From Chryseomicrobium aureum (GTDB taxonomy: Bacteria > Bacillota > Bacilli > Bacillales_A > Planococcaceae), in the NCBI RefSeq assembly GCF_016909155.1, contig NZ_JAFBFG010000006.1, positions 38,099 through 102,098 of the forward strand: a stretch of DNA of 64,000 nucleotides. The letters are read 5' to 3'. The first letter of the stretch is position 1; the number at the start of each line of letters is the position of its first letter. A program made the translations under genes and the position numbers. The notes beneath the pieces were generated by a model. It did no database searches. It had not been told where the DNA came from and worked only from the letters and a program-made list of their open reading frames with translations. Of this stretch, positions 15,348-24,700 are shown piece after piece.

Positions 15348-15477
15348 GTCGAGTTGTTGCGAGAGAAGGGGTCAAGACAATTTGAAGATGTGGTTGTCCT
15401 ACTATTAATTGACAATAAGAAGTATAATTAATCATAAATAAAATAATTGATCATTCTCTGTAAGGGAGGACATTACA

Positions 15478-15942
15478 ATGAGCGAGAAAGACTATAAGAA
15501 AGCAAAAAAATTAATCTTAAAAAATGAAGATGAGGCTGATTTTGAGGGTGGTCAACCAGATGAGCTTATTCGTAAGGCTGAAAAACTTCTGAATCTAAAG
15601 TTTTCAGGCTCTTATTTAGATTTTTTGCAGACATTTGGTGCGGGAAGTTTTGGTTCAGAGGAGATATTTGGAGTACTTGGAGAGGACTTTGAGAATTCTT
15701 CAATTCCAGACGCAGTATGGTATACCTTATCGCTTCGCAAGCAAGTAAATCTACCAGAGTCGTATCTAGTGATTTACGAGCTAGGGGATGGAGAAGTCTA
15801 TTGTTTAGATTTTCAGGACCTCAATGAATTTAATGAACCAAAGGTGGTTTCTATAGAATTAGGTGAAAATGAGTTTGAGCCAGAGTGGATTGCTGATGGT
15901 TTTGGAGAATTTCTTTTAGAGCTAGTTAAGGAAGAACTATAG
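15478..15942 (+). CDS. SMI1/KNR4 (SUKH) family protein, probable immunity protein
   Basis: 154 residues. The core KLLNLKFSGSYLDFLQTFGAG (about 33-53), the following SEEIFGVLGE and the DGEVYCLDF segment are typical of SUKH-1. In bacteria these are mostly immunity proteins against secreted nuclease or other polymorphic toxins. The ATG follows AAGGGAGGACATTACA. It lies directly before an ankyrin-repeat gene, another common immunity class, but no toxin gene is present nearby, so the pair may be orphan immunity. Gene is AT-rich relative to core genes. Confidence 0.8.
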   Translation: MSEKDYKKAKKLILKNEDEADFEGGQPDELIRKAEKLLNLKFSGSYLDFLQTFGAGSFGSEEIFGVLGEDFENSSIPDAVWYTLSLRKQVNLPESYLVIYELGDGEVYCLDFQDLNEFNEPKVVSIELGENEFEPEWIADGFGEFLLELVKEEL

Positions 15943-15975
15943 ATTTCAATGAGAAGAAACGAGCAGGTGAAAACT

Positions 15976-16497
15976 GTGATAAGAGATTATTGGGTGACAA
16001 TTAGGTTTGGTTCTTTAGAAGACTTTCAAGAGAAATTGCGAGCAGATAAGAAAACTGTCAGTGAGGTAATGAATCTTGTGGATGACCGGGGGATTAGTTT
16101 GCTACAACAGTCTTTGATTAGTAGAAAATTTGAGATTGCAGATGTGCTAGTAGATCAAGGGGCTCTAGTCAATAACGTTTCAAAAGATGGGTGTAATGAA
16201 CTGCATTACATAGCAGCGCACTTTGAGGATAGACATGCGGTACAACTAGCCCATAGACTGATCGAGCTAAATGTCGACTTAGATTTACAAGATAAAAAAT
16301 ATGGGAATTCAGCATTTTTTACTATGTGTTATGAGGCCTTTAAAGTACGTTCTAATGAAACAAATGAATTACTTCTCTCTTGTCTAGAGTTAGGTCCAGA
16401 TGTGGAAATAATAAATAGTGCTGGATATTCAGTGAAGCGGTTCATCGAAGAGAATGGGGACGAAGACTTGAAAAATGCTTTAGTTAGTAGTAGATAG
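15976..16497 (+). CDS. Ankyrin-repeat protein, probable immunity protein
   Basis: About 173 residues. Repeats are visible at DDRGISLLQQSLISRKFEIA, DGCNELHYIAAHF and KKYGNSAFFTMCYEAF, each with the ankyrin TPLH-like helix-turn-helix spacing. Ankyrin proteins of this size with the N-terminal YWVTIRFGSLEDFQEK motif are frequent in bacterial toxin immunity loci. The GTG at 15976 has AGGTG at suitable spacing; an ATG at 15949 has none, though it cannot be excluded. It follows the SUKH gene closely and probably shares its transcript. Confidence 0.7.
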   Translation: MIRDYWVTIRFGSLEDFQEKLRADKKTVSEVMNLVDDRGISLLQQSLISRKFEIADVLVDQGALVNNVSKDGCNELHYIAAHFEDRHAVQLAHRLIELNVDLDLQDKKYGNSAFFTMCYEAFKVRSNETNELLLSCLELGPDVEIINSAGYSVKRFIEENGDEDLKNALVSSR

Positions 16498-16545
16498 CCA
16501 TGGGATTTTTTGAAGTCAAATGCTGAAAAAGGGAGATTTTTCATT

Positions 16546-16716
16546 TTGAATCCACATTATCTAGCAAGCTTGAAATTATTGTTACTAGTAGTAACGATTC
16601 TTGGAATTGCAAAGTTTTGGTTAGACTTACCACTTGGTTTTGGAATCGTGATATTTCTAGGAACTGTGGCGTATACAATTTATAAAGATGTTCAAGCTGC
16701 GAGAAGCTTGCAGTAA
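16546..16716 (+). CDS. Small two-helix membrane protein
   Basis: About 56 residues from TTG 16546, with AAAGGGAG nine bases upstream. Two hydrophobic segments (LKLLLLVVTILGIAKFWL and FGIVIFLGTVAYTIY) and a short polar end. An in-frame TTG at 16510 would lengthen it by 12 residues but has no site. It is the third gene behind the SUKH and ankyrin genes and ahead of a terminator. No family recognised. Confidence 0.5.
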   Translation: MNPHYLASLKLLLLVVTILGIAKFWLDLPLGFGIVIFLGTVAYTIYKDVQAARSLQ

Positions 16717-16730
16717 TAAAACTAATTAGT

Positions 16731-16766
16731 AAAGCCGTTCTTCGTTAACTAGAAGAGCGGCTTTTT
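16731..16766 (+). terminator. Intrinsic terminator
   Basis: AAAGCCGTTCTTC and GAAGAGCGGCTTT form a strong stem with one mismatch region and a run of five T. It ends the SUKH-ankyrin-membrane protein unit. Confidence 0.85.
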
Positions 16767-16778
16767 GAATGCTTAACT

Positions 16779-16858
16779 TGTGTATAACTTTTCAAGCCAT
16801 ACTTCCTTCTAATTCTGTGGATAAGCAAACTTGAGAATTTCTATGCACATGTGGATAA
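16779..16858 (+). promoter_or_regulatory. Cluster of three DnaA-box-like sequences
   Basis: TGTGGATAA, the exact complement of the DnaA box TTATCCACA, occurs at 16816-16824 and 16850-16858, and TGTGTATAA (one mismatch) at 16779-16787. All three have the same orientation with spacings of 37 and 34 bp. No dnaA, dnaN or other origin gene is adjacent, so this is more like a DnaA-binding cluster than an origin. Confidence 0.5.
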
Positions 16859-17011
16859 GTGAATCTGAGTGCCATGTTGCTTTTAGTATACCGATAGATT
16901 TAAGGAAATCAGACCACTTTCTGAACATTTCCCAAAAAACTGTTCAAAACTTGAAACAAATTTCCAATTCATACGTACCTAAGGAGGGAGTACATATAAA
17001 GGAGTGAGGTC

Positions 17012-17938
17012 GTGAACGAACAAACAGTAGTGATGGACATCGTGAATCTGAAAAAGACCATTGGTAAAAAGGAAATCATCAAAGGTCTAAACTTCCAAAT
17101 TCGTAGCGGTGAAGTTTTTGGATTCTTGGGGCCAAATGGTGCCGGGAAAACAACGACGATTCGAATGATGGTAGGCTTGATTGGCATTACAGAAGGCGAC
17201 GTAGTGATTGAAGGAAAGAGTATCCGCAAAGATTTTAAAGGGGCCGTGCGTCATGTTGGGGCGATTGTAGAGAACCCAGAGATGTATCCGTTCTTAAGTG
17301 GATGGAAAAACCTGAAGCAGTATGCCCGCATGATGGAAGGTATTACAGAAGAGCGTATCCAAGAAGTAGTCGCGCTTGTTGGGTTAGAGAAGGCGATTCA
17401 TGAAAAGGCTGGACGTTATTCCCTTGGGATGCGTCAGCGACTTGGAATTGCTCAAGCGTTATTACATAATCCGTCGATTCTGATTTTGGATGAGCCGACG
17501 AACGGGTTGGATCCTTCCGGTATCCGAGAAATCCGCCTTTACTTACGAAAACTTGCGCAAGAAGCGAACGTGGCCGTCATCGTGTCGAGTCACATGCTGA
17601 GTGAGATCGAATTGATGTGTGACCGGATTGGGATCATCAAAAACGGGGAGCTTGTAGCGATTGAAATGGTGCAGACAAAAGCAACCGAAGCGACAGGCTT
17701 GATTGTCCAGTTGGAAGTGGAACCTGTCCAAGGTGCGCTTCAAATAGTCAAAGGACACGTGGCAGGAGAAGTAGTGGCTGAAGGCAATACACTGACGTTC
17801 TCCACAACACGGGAGACGATTCCCGTACTGGTGAAGGCACTGGCGGCGAAAGATGTTGCGGTGTATAGCGTAGAGCAGAAACAAGCATCCCTCGAAGACA
17901 AGTTCTTCGATTTGATTGGAGAGAATGTCATTGGGTAA
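17012..17938 (+). CDS. ABC transporter ATP-binding protein (ABC-2 exporter)
   Basis: 308 residues. Walker A GPNGAGKTT (about 42-50), Q-loop region AIVENPEMYP, signature YSLGMRQRLGIAQAL (about 138), Walker B LILDEPTNGLDP (about 156) and the switch His in VSSHMLSE are all present. The C-terminal 100 residues form the usual extension of the BcrA/YhcH-type exporter family. The GTG start follows AAAGGAGTGAGGTC. It overlaps the permease gene that follows. Such pairs export antimicrobial peptides or lipids; the substrate here is not visible. Confidence 0.9.
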   Translation: MNEQTVVMDIVNLKKTIGKKEIIKGLNFQIRSGEVFGFLGPNGAGKTTTIRMMVGLIGITEGDVVIEGKSIRKDFKGAVRHVGAIVENPEMYPFLSGWKNLKQYARMMEGITEERIQEVVALVGLEKAIHEKAGRYSLGMRQRLGIAQALLHNPSILILDEPTNGLDPSGIREIRLYLRKLAQEANVAVIVSSHMLSEIELMCDRIGIIKNGELVAIEMVQTKATEATGLIVQLEVEPVQGALQIVKGHVAGEVVAEGNTLTFSTTRETIPVLVKALAAKDVAVYSVEQKQASLEDKFFDLIGENVIG

Positions 17939-18887
17939 CTTTTTCAAGCTCGTCTGGAACGAGCAAGTAAAGATTTTTGGACGCAAATCGGCGTGGGTAA
18001 TGGTGGGATTAGTTTTCTTGCTAGTGGTCGGAAGCGGTATTTTGACAAATTCATTTTTAGATGAATGGGATAAAAAAGAGTATTCGAGTGACTGGCGTAC
18101 AGAACTAACTGAAGAAAACGCAGCACTGGAAGCAGAGATTGCAGAGGCGGGAGACTTTGGCGGCTTCACACAACAGATGCGCATTGAACAGAACAATGTA
18201 GCACTCGCAGAAGACATCCAACCCAAGCCATATGATGCGTGGGCGTTCACATATGACAATACGTTTATGATGATGATTGTCAGCCTATTTGCGATTGTGA
18301 CGGCAGCTGGAATTGTCTCGAACGAGTTCAAATGGGGCACAATCAAGCTGTTGTTAATTCGTCCAATTCAGCGTTCAAAGATTTTGCTTGCGAAATATGT
18401 ATCTGTGTTTATTTTTACAGGAATTTTACTTGTGACATTGTTTGTCAGCTCAGTACTTGTCGGTGCAGTGCTGTTTGGAATCAATGATATCACGCAAACT
18501 TCTGTCATTCCAACGATGTCAGGTGAGTATCTGGTCATGAACTACATGACGGCGATCTGGCAGGAATACGGATTCAGTATGGTGTCGCTTGTGATGATGA
18601 CGACACTTGCGTTTATGATTTCAACGCTCTTCCGCAGTAGTGGAATGGCCATTGGGATTTCGTTGTTCTTGTTGTTGTCGAATGGCGCTTTGATGTTGTT
18701 CTTGTCTCGCTTTGACTGGGCGAAGTTCGTATTGTTCGCGAATACAGATCTTGGTCAATACGCAGATGGTGGCACACCACTCATTGATGGGATGACGCTT
18801 GGTTTTTCAGTAACAATGCTTGTGATTTACCTTGTCGTGTTCCTTGCTGCTTCGTTTGTGACGTTTACGAAGCGGGACGTGGCGTAG
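17931..18887 (+). CDS. ABC-2 family permease
   Basis: About 318 residues with an N-terminal helix (about 20-40), a large extracytoplasmic loop (about 40-105) and five more helices, the pattern of ABC-2 permeases such as YhcI and BcrB. FKWGTIKLLLIRPIQRSKIL is the conserved cytoplasmic coupling motif. The start may be TTG 17931, spaced well from GGAGAG, or ATG 17925. It overlaps the upstream ATPase gene by 8 bp and completes the exporter. A hairpin repeat follows the stop. Confidence 0.85.
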   Translation: MGNFFKLVWNEQVKIFGRKSAWVMVGLVFLLVVGSGILTNSFLDEWDKKEYSSDWRTELTEENAALEAEIAEAGDFGGFTQQMRIEQNNVALAEDIQPKPYDAWAFTYDNTFMMMIVSLFAIVTAAGIVSNEFKWGTIKLLLIRPIQRSKILLAKYVSVFIFTGILLVTLFVSSVLVGAVLFGINDITQTSVIPTMSGEYLVMNYMTAIWQEYGFSMVSLVMMTTLAFMISTLFRSSGMAIGISLFLLLSNGALMLFLSRFDWAKFVLFANTDLGQYADGGTPLIDGMTLGFSVTMLVIYLVVFLAASFVTFTKRDVA

Positions 18888-18907
18888 AGATAGTTTTATA
18901 AGTTTTT

Positions 18908-18997
18908 GACCCCTGGGGTTGTATCAAAAGTCAAGTAAACTCCCATTGATACATGGATAGGACGATGTTTCTGGTTCAGATGGCAACCCCTGGGGTC
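18908..18997 (+). repeat. GACCCCTGGGG hairpin repeat copy 2, terminator-like
   Basis: GACCCCTGGGGTTG and CAACCCCTGGGGTC are the outer inverted arms over about 90 nt, with an inner GTATCA/TGATAC pair; a run of seven A follows on this strand. It is related to copy 1 at 194-264 (same first 13 bases and same position after an ABC-2 permease gene). It borders the Wadjet island. Confidence 0.65.
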
Positions 18998-19018
18998 AAA
19001 AAAATAGAATGAGACGCC
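18992..19018 (+). repeat. Left direct repeat of the Wadjet island
   Basis: GGGGTC, an A-run, TAG and then GAGACGCC. The same ordered elements recur at 28214-28238 with two bases fewer in the middle and one substitution. The block between carries jetABCD and the nucleotidyltransferase pair. Here the GAGACGCC is not followed by the second half of the hairpin that is present at the right copy. Confidence 0.6.
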
Positions 19019-19103
19019 TTTTTAATTATGGTGTTTTTTCTAAAAGAATTAGTATCAAAAGTTTGTGAGACTATTAGTACTACAAACTAGATTGGAGAAA
19101 TCA

Positions 19104-20621
19104 ATGTTACCTCCTATGAAAAAGCTTATTGAAGCTAGTTATTTGACCGCTGATAATGCCGCAGAATATCGAACGATTCTGCGCTATTTTTATATTCAAC
19201 ATGAGCGAATGCGTGATTTTATTGCTACTGAAGAAGTATTAGAGTATTTTCGGTCTATTCCTCACTACGCATATTATGAAGAAGAGCAATTAATGTCTCA
19301 ATTAGCTCAACTTGTGAAATGGGGAAATTTAAGCGCACGCCAGGACATGACGAATGCCAAGACTATTGAAGAGTATAAAAAGAAACGATTCCGATATCAG
19401 CCCACGCCTTACACTATTGAAATAGAGCGTATGGTTGCTACTCTTGAAAAGAAAAGTGGGGAAACATTCGGAGGATCTTTAGAAAAGTCTTTATTTGATC
19501 GTTTACTTGAAGGGGTTCAACAACTTCATCATGTGCTGGAAAAGCAGGATTTTCAATCGACGGAATCCAGTATGATTTTATGGGGAGATATTCTTCAATA
19601 TTTCCAAAAAGTTCGAAGCAATACAGCTGATTATATTGCTTATATTAATAGTGAACAAACGGATCAACGTATGCAAAGTGAAGCATTCTTAGTATATAAA
19701 AATCAATTTACGGTCTATTTGCGTGATTTTATTGTTTCCTTGCAGAAGACTTCTTTACAAATAGCAGATTATTTATTAGAAATGAATCATCAACGGATTG
19801 CCCCATTTTTTGATGAGTTGGTCCTTCATCAAAAGCAGGTTCCAAGGTTAGAGGCGCTAGCGCACAACCAAGAAACGGAGTGGCATCAAGAGTATCACGA
19901 TACATGGTCCGTAGTGAGAGCATGGTTTATAGGGGCAGAATCTCAAAAAAGTGAGCTGGAGATGTTACAGATTCAAACAAATGAAATGATTAGAAGAATC
20001 ACGCGCTCTGTTCAGCGTATGACGGAGCGACATCACAGCCAACATAGCCGGAAGAAAGATTATTCGCATTTGGCGCACATGTTCTATGAAGTGGGGACAC
20101 TTAATGAGGCCCATAAGTTATCTGCCGTTGTATTCGGTGCCATGACTATTAGACATATCAAGATGGAAGAAGCGACAACAGAGAATATTTATGTTGATAT
20201 TTGGGATGAAGAGCCACTCATTTTGCCAATCCGCCCTCGTATCCGAGAGTATCGTGAAAAGACACGTCCTAATGCTATGATAGTGAACCAAGAAAAGAAG
20301 AAAGCGCTGATGGAGGAACACCTGGCAGAGCAAGAGATGGAGCATGTGCTAATTACACGTTTATTTAAAGAACATCAGTTACGACTTTCTGAACTGGATT
20401 TAGTAGAACCCTTTATAAGAAAAGTTTGCTTAAACTGGATTGCAAAAGCGGTAACGAATGAGGAAAGACTTGTCAAAACAGATTATGGCTTTACACTTCA
20501 TATGCAAATAGAAGAAAAAGAGTGGATTGAATTAAGTTCTGAGGACGGAACATTGAGGATGCCAAATGTCATTTTTGAGAAAAGAGGTGAGCGAGTTGGA
20601 AGTGAAAGTGGAATTCGATGA
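19104..20621 (+). CDS. jetA: Wadjet type II protein JetA (TIGR02677 family)
   Basis: 505 residues, predicted kleisin-like subunit of the Wadjet plasmid-restricting SMC complex. The N-terminal YLTADNAAEYRTILRYFYIQ (about 12-31) and the following EEVLEYF match the TIGR02677 start; the rest is largely helical, with a winged-helix-like C-terminus ending ahead of JetB. ATG 19104 has TTGGAGAAATCA; the frame is open 39 bases further up but without a site. It heads the operon jetABCD, whose four products jointly recognise and cut closed circular plasmid DNA. No promoter is certain in the 86 bases between the left repeat and the start. Confidence 0.88.
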   Translation: MLPPMKKLIEASYLTADNAAEYRTILRYFYIQHERMRDFIATEEVLEYFRSIPHYAYYEEEQLMSQLAQLVKWGNLSARQDMTNAKTIEEYKKKRFRYQPTPYTIEIERMVATLEKKSGETFGGSLEKSLFDRLLEGVQQLHHVLEKQDFQSTESSMILWGDILQYFQKVRSNTADYIAYINSEQTDQRMQSEAFLVYKNQFTVYLRDFIVSLQKTSLQIADYLLEMNHQRIAPFFDELVLHQKQVPRLEALAHNQETEWHQEYHDTWSVVRAWFIGAESQKSELEMLQIQTNEMIRRITRSVQRMTERHHSQHSRKKDYSHLAHMFYEVGTLNEAHKLSAVVFGAMTIRHIKMEEATTENIYVDIWDEEPLILPIRPRIREYREKTRPNAMIVNQEKKKALMEEHLAEQEMEHVLITRLFKEHQLRLSELDLVEPFIRKVCLNWIAKAVTNEERLVKTDYGFTLHMQIEEKEWIELSSEDGTLRMPNVIFEKRGERVGSESGIR

Positions 20622-21741
20622 GCAGGCAAAGGAAGCACTTGAACTGTTACTACATCATTTTTGGATTTTGCGCACTACAAATCCAGATGCCTACCGTCGA
20701 ATCCGAGAACGTGAAAAGGTGGTTCGACGCTATTTAGATGATAAATTTGGTCTACTCCTGATTGTGCATCAACATTTCATTAAACTAGAAAAGATTCCGG
20801 TCGAGCCAGAACCTTGGATGGGAATGAGTGAGTTTCAAGAAACTCGTGATTATACCCTGTTCTGTTCAGCAATGGCATTTCTCGAAGGAAAAACGGTTGG
20901 AGAGCAGTTTTTACTATCCGAGTTAACGGAAGAAATCCAACATAACTCTATCGGTGAAGACTCCATAGACTGGACCATTTATACCCATCGAAAATCACTA
21001 ATCCGTGCACTGAAAGCAATGACCACTCTAAAAATACTTGTGACTGTAGATGGAGCGCTTCATCAATTCGATACGGATCAACAACAGGAAGTTCTGTATG
21101 AGACGACGGTCTATAGTAAATATTTTATTCGCTCTTTTCCTGAAGACTTGACATCATTTTCTAACTGGAAGGATGTATTGGCTTCCGAGTGGGGTACTCA
21201 ACAAGAAGATGAAAGACGAAAACGCGTTTATCGGAAATTATTTTTTTCACCAAACTTACAAAGGATAGCGTTAGATGATCCAGATTTTGCTTATATCCGA
21301 ACATTCCGCAACCACTTGCAAGAAGATATAGAAGCGCACAGTCACTATCAATTGCGAGTGTTTAAAAATACTGCTCTTTTGACTGCTGCTGATCCAGACT
21401 ATAGGTATGACTATTTTCCTGATGCAAAGGCTGTCACAGATATTGTATTACAAGTTTCTATGTATTTGGCAAAAAACCGCTCAGACTTTACGCCATTAGA
21501 GACAGGAGAGCTACTTTTAACTATGGGTGATTTTGAAAGGCTGCTTGCTGATTTGAAAGTGCACCAAGGGTTTGGTTGGTCCAAAGAGTATCGCGAGACT
21601 TCTCTTGAAGGATTACGAAAAGAAATGATTTATACGATGGAAAGTTGGATGATGGCTAAGCAAACGGAACCAGCTCTTATCTATTTGCAGCCATTACTAG
21701 GACTATTAGCAGGAAGTTATCCAAAAGAATTTATCGAGTAG
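20596..21741 (+). CDS. jetB: Wadjet type II protein JetB (TIGR02678 family)
   Basis: About 381 residues, corresponding to the KITE-type winged-helix subunit that binds the kleisin. The start region ALELLLHHFWILRTTNPDAY, VVRRYLDDKFGLLLIVHQHF and the RDYTLFCSAMAFLE motif match the TIGR02678 pattern. Its length is usual for type II JetB and longer than JetB of type I. TTG 20596 follows AAAGAGGTGAGCGAG and makes a 26-bp overlap with jetA; an ATG at 20566 is possible but lacks a site. Overlap implies coupled translation and stoichiometric synthesis. Confidence 0.88.
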   Translation: MEVKVEFDEQAKEALELLLHHFWILRTTNPDAYRRIREREKVVRRYLDDKFGLLLIVHQHFIKLEKIPVEPEPWMGMSEFQETRDYTLFCSAMAFLEGKTVGEQFLLSELTEEIQHNSIGEDSIDWTIYTHRKSLIRALKAMTTLKILVTVDGALHQFDTDQQQEVLYETTVYSKYFIRSFPEDLTSFSNWKDVLASEWGTQQEDERRKRVYRKLFFSPNLQRIALDDPDFAYIRTFRNHLQEDIEAHSHYQLRVFKNTALLTAADPDYRYDYFPDAKAVTDIVLQVSMYLAKNRSDFTPLETGELLLTMGDFERLLADLKVHQGFGWSKEYRETSLEGLRKEMIYTMESWMMAKQTEPALIYLQPLLGLLAGSYPKEFIE

Positions 21742-21754
21742 GAGGAGTTCCATA

Positions 21755-24700
21755 ATGAATGAGCAATGGAAAATGAATCGAGCTGGACTCGTGAATTTCT
21801 GGTATTACGACGATGAGACCTTTGATTTTGCGGATGGGAAATTATTACTACGTGGTGCCAATGGATCTGGCAAATCTGTAACTATGCAGAGCTTTCTTCC
21901 CGTATTGCTAGATGGTCGTAAATCTCCGGACCGCTTAGATCCATTCGGGTCTCGTGCGCGAAAGATGCAAGACTACCTTTTAGGGGAAAAAGAAGTAACA
22001 GGGCATGAAGAACGCACAGGTTATCTATTTCTTGAGTATGTAAAAGAAAGTACAAGTCAATACATAACAACTGGTATTGGGATGCAGGCGAAACGCAATA
22101 AGCAAATGAAGTCTTGGTATTTTATTCTTACAGACCAACGTAGAATTGGGCAAGATTTCTTTCTGACTCAACAGATTGCAGGAGAACGTATTCCTTTTAC
22201 TGAAAAAGAGCTAACCAACCGTGTTGGAACAGGGGGACATGTCGTTACCACTCAACGTGAATACATGGAAATGGTAAATCGCTACATCTTTGGATTCGAA
22301 TCACTTGAAGCCTATGAAGACCTGATTAATCTTTTAATTCAAATTCGAGCACCTAAACTTTCTAAAGAATTTAAACCAACTGTTATTTATGAAATTTTAG
22401 AATCTGCTCTCCCGCCACTCACTGATGAAGAAATTAAACATCTTTCTGATAGTATTGATCAAATGGATCAAGTACAACAGCAGCTCACGACCCTGTTTGA
22501 ACAGACGCAATCAATTGATCGGCTATCGAATTATTATGATACATACATTCGCTACACATTAGCTGAACGTGCAGAGAAGTGGAATGAATCCGAAATCGCT
22601 CTTAGTAATAGTGAAAAAAATCTTCAAGAAGTATTACGGAAAAAAGAGTTGTTGGATGAAACTATAGTAGAAGGGGAAATTGAACTAAAGAAAGTTGAAC
22701 AAGCGATTGAGCTTCTCGAGAAACAGAAGGAACAATTATCCAAACATGAAGTATGGTCACTTGAAAAGAAAAAATTAGACTTGATAAAGCAGCGTCAAGC
22801 AAAAGAAGAGGATTTTGACAGAAACGAAACAAAACTTTCAAAAAAGCAGAGAGAGTATCGTGAAAAAACAGTCCAAGTGGATCAGACGCTATTAGTTGAC
22901 CATAATCTAAACCGAGACATGACGGATTTAATATATCAATTGAATTTAGATGCAGAGGGGGGGCGTTTCCAGGGTCATCAAGTCAATATAGAAGATTATA
23001 TTCGGATGCATCAAGAAAAATTTGATTTTGCTGTGTGGTTAACAAGTATTAAAGAATATAGAAACATTCTTCAGGAAGCGATAAAAATAGTCAACCAACA
23101 CAATCAGACCCTTGTAGAATACAGGTTAATGGAGGAAAAATCTTCTGAACAAAAGCAGAAAGTCGATCATCTTCAACGTCAATTAGAACAAAATGAACGA
23201 TGGGTTCAAGAAGAAACAGCCAAACTAGAAACAGCCATTTTCAGCTGGATGCAAGATTATCCCGTTCTTGAGTTTACAAATGAACAAAAGCAAAAGGTTT
23301 CGCGATTGCTCGATGAATTATATGAAACCAAACGTTATGAAGAAGTAATGGAACCGCTACGAAATGCCTTAACTAAATATGAGGTGACATTACGAACACG
23401 ACAGTCTGAGGTGGAAAGTAAGCAAAGTATAGTCTCTGAGCAAAGAGAGAAGCTACTTCAGTCGATTTACCAATTAAAAAATCAGAGAATGATTGAACCG
23501 GAGCGTTATGCAGGAACTATCGCTTATAGGGAAAATCTAAAAGTTGTTGCCTATCCCTTTTATGAATTAGTAGATTTTCAAGAACATGTTTCTATGTCAG
23601 AAAGAGCCAGAATTGAAGCTGCACTCAAACAGACAGGCATTCTTGATAGTTTGATTTCTGCGGATGCGCTAGTACCCCAACAGGACGCTGTATTAAATGC
23701 ATCTCCATTTCTTATGGTTCAGACATTAGCAGATTACTTAAAGCCAGATATAGAAGAAGGTTACGAACTAGCAGCGGCTCATATTGATGATATTTTACGT
23801 TCTATCCCGCTACAATCGGATGGTCAAAGTCTGTCTTTAGATAGTGATGGATCCTACACGGTTGGAATTCTAAAAGGTGATGCGCCTGATATGGGAGAAG
23901 CCAAGTACATAGGACGCTCATCGAGAAAGCGGTATCTACAAAATCAAATTAACCAATTGACTTCAGAAGTACAAGAGCTAGAGGAAATGCAGAGTCAGCT
24001 TACTTTAAAATGGAATGAGATTGAAAAAGAAAAAGAAAATGTCCTAGAGTGGGAGAATTCAATTCCAGATGATCATTCTCTATTTGAGGTCTATAAACAT
24101 TATCAAGAGTTAGGGCAAAATAAACAGACAGAACAAAGAGTGCTCGATACAATTGACAGTCATTGGAAAGAAATCCAATATAAATTGGATATAATAAAAC
24201 CTTCGATGTCTCGATTTGCAAATGAGCATGGATTACAGATGAACGAAACAGTTTTGAATGAAATTACAGAAGTGATGGATCAGTATAGTCAGGACGTAAA
24301 CCGATTAGCACGCCTTTACTGGGAGTGGAAGAGTAATCAGAGTACTCTTAGTTCTCTTCAAGCAACGCTTGAAGAGATAGAAGAAGATATAGACTATCGT
24401 CGTGGAGAGCTTGCTGAATTAAAAGAAGCAAGCGATATGTTAATGAGAGAAATTTCAGGAATTGAAGAACAACTGATGCTTACTGGAGTAGAGGAGATTC
24501 GTAGTGAAATCAACAAAGTACAAATAAGCCTTCAAGAAAACAAATTAGAGCAAAATAGGTTGCAAAATCAATTACCAGAAGAGCGTGCTGAACGAAAACA
24601 ACTAATGGAAAAGCAAACTACCCTCTTAAAACAGGTTGAGTTTTGGAGCAACTACACTAATGAATGGAAACGACTAGTTTTAAAAGAGATGGATCAGCAA

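Noticed and set aside
16779..16858. Replication origin
   Set aside because: Only three DnaA boxes, no adjacent dnaA, dnaN, rpmH or AT-rich unwinding element was seen.
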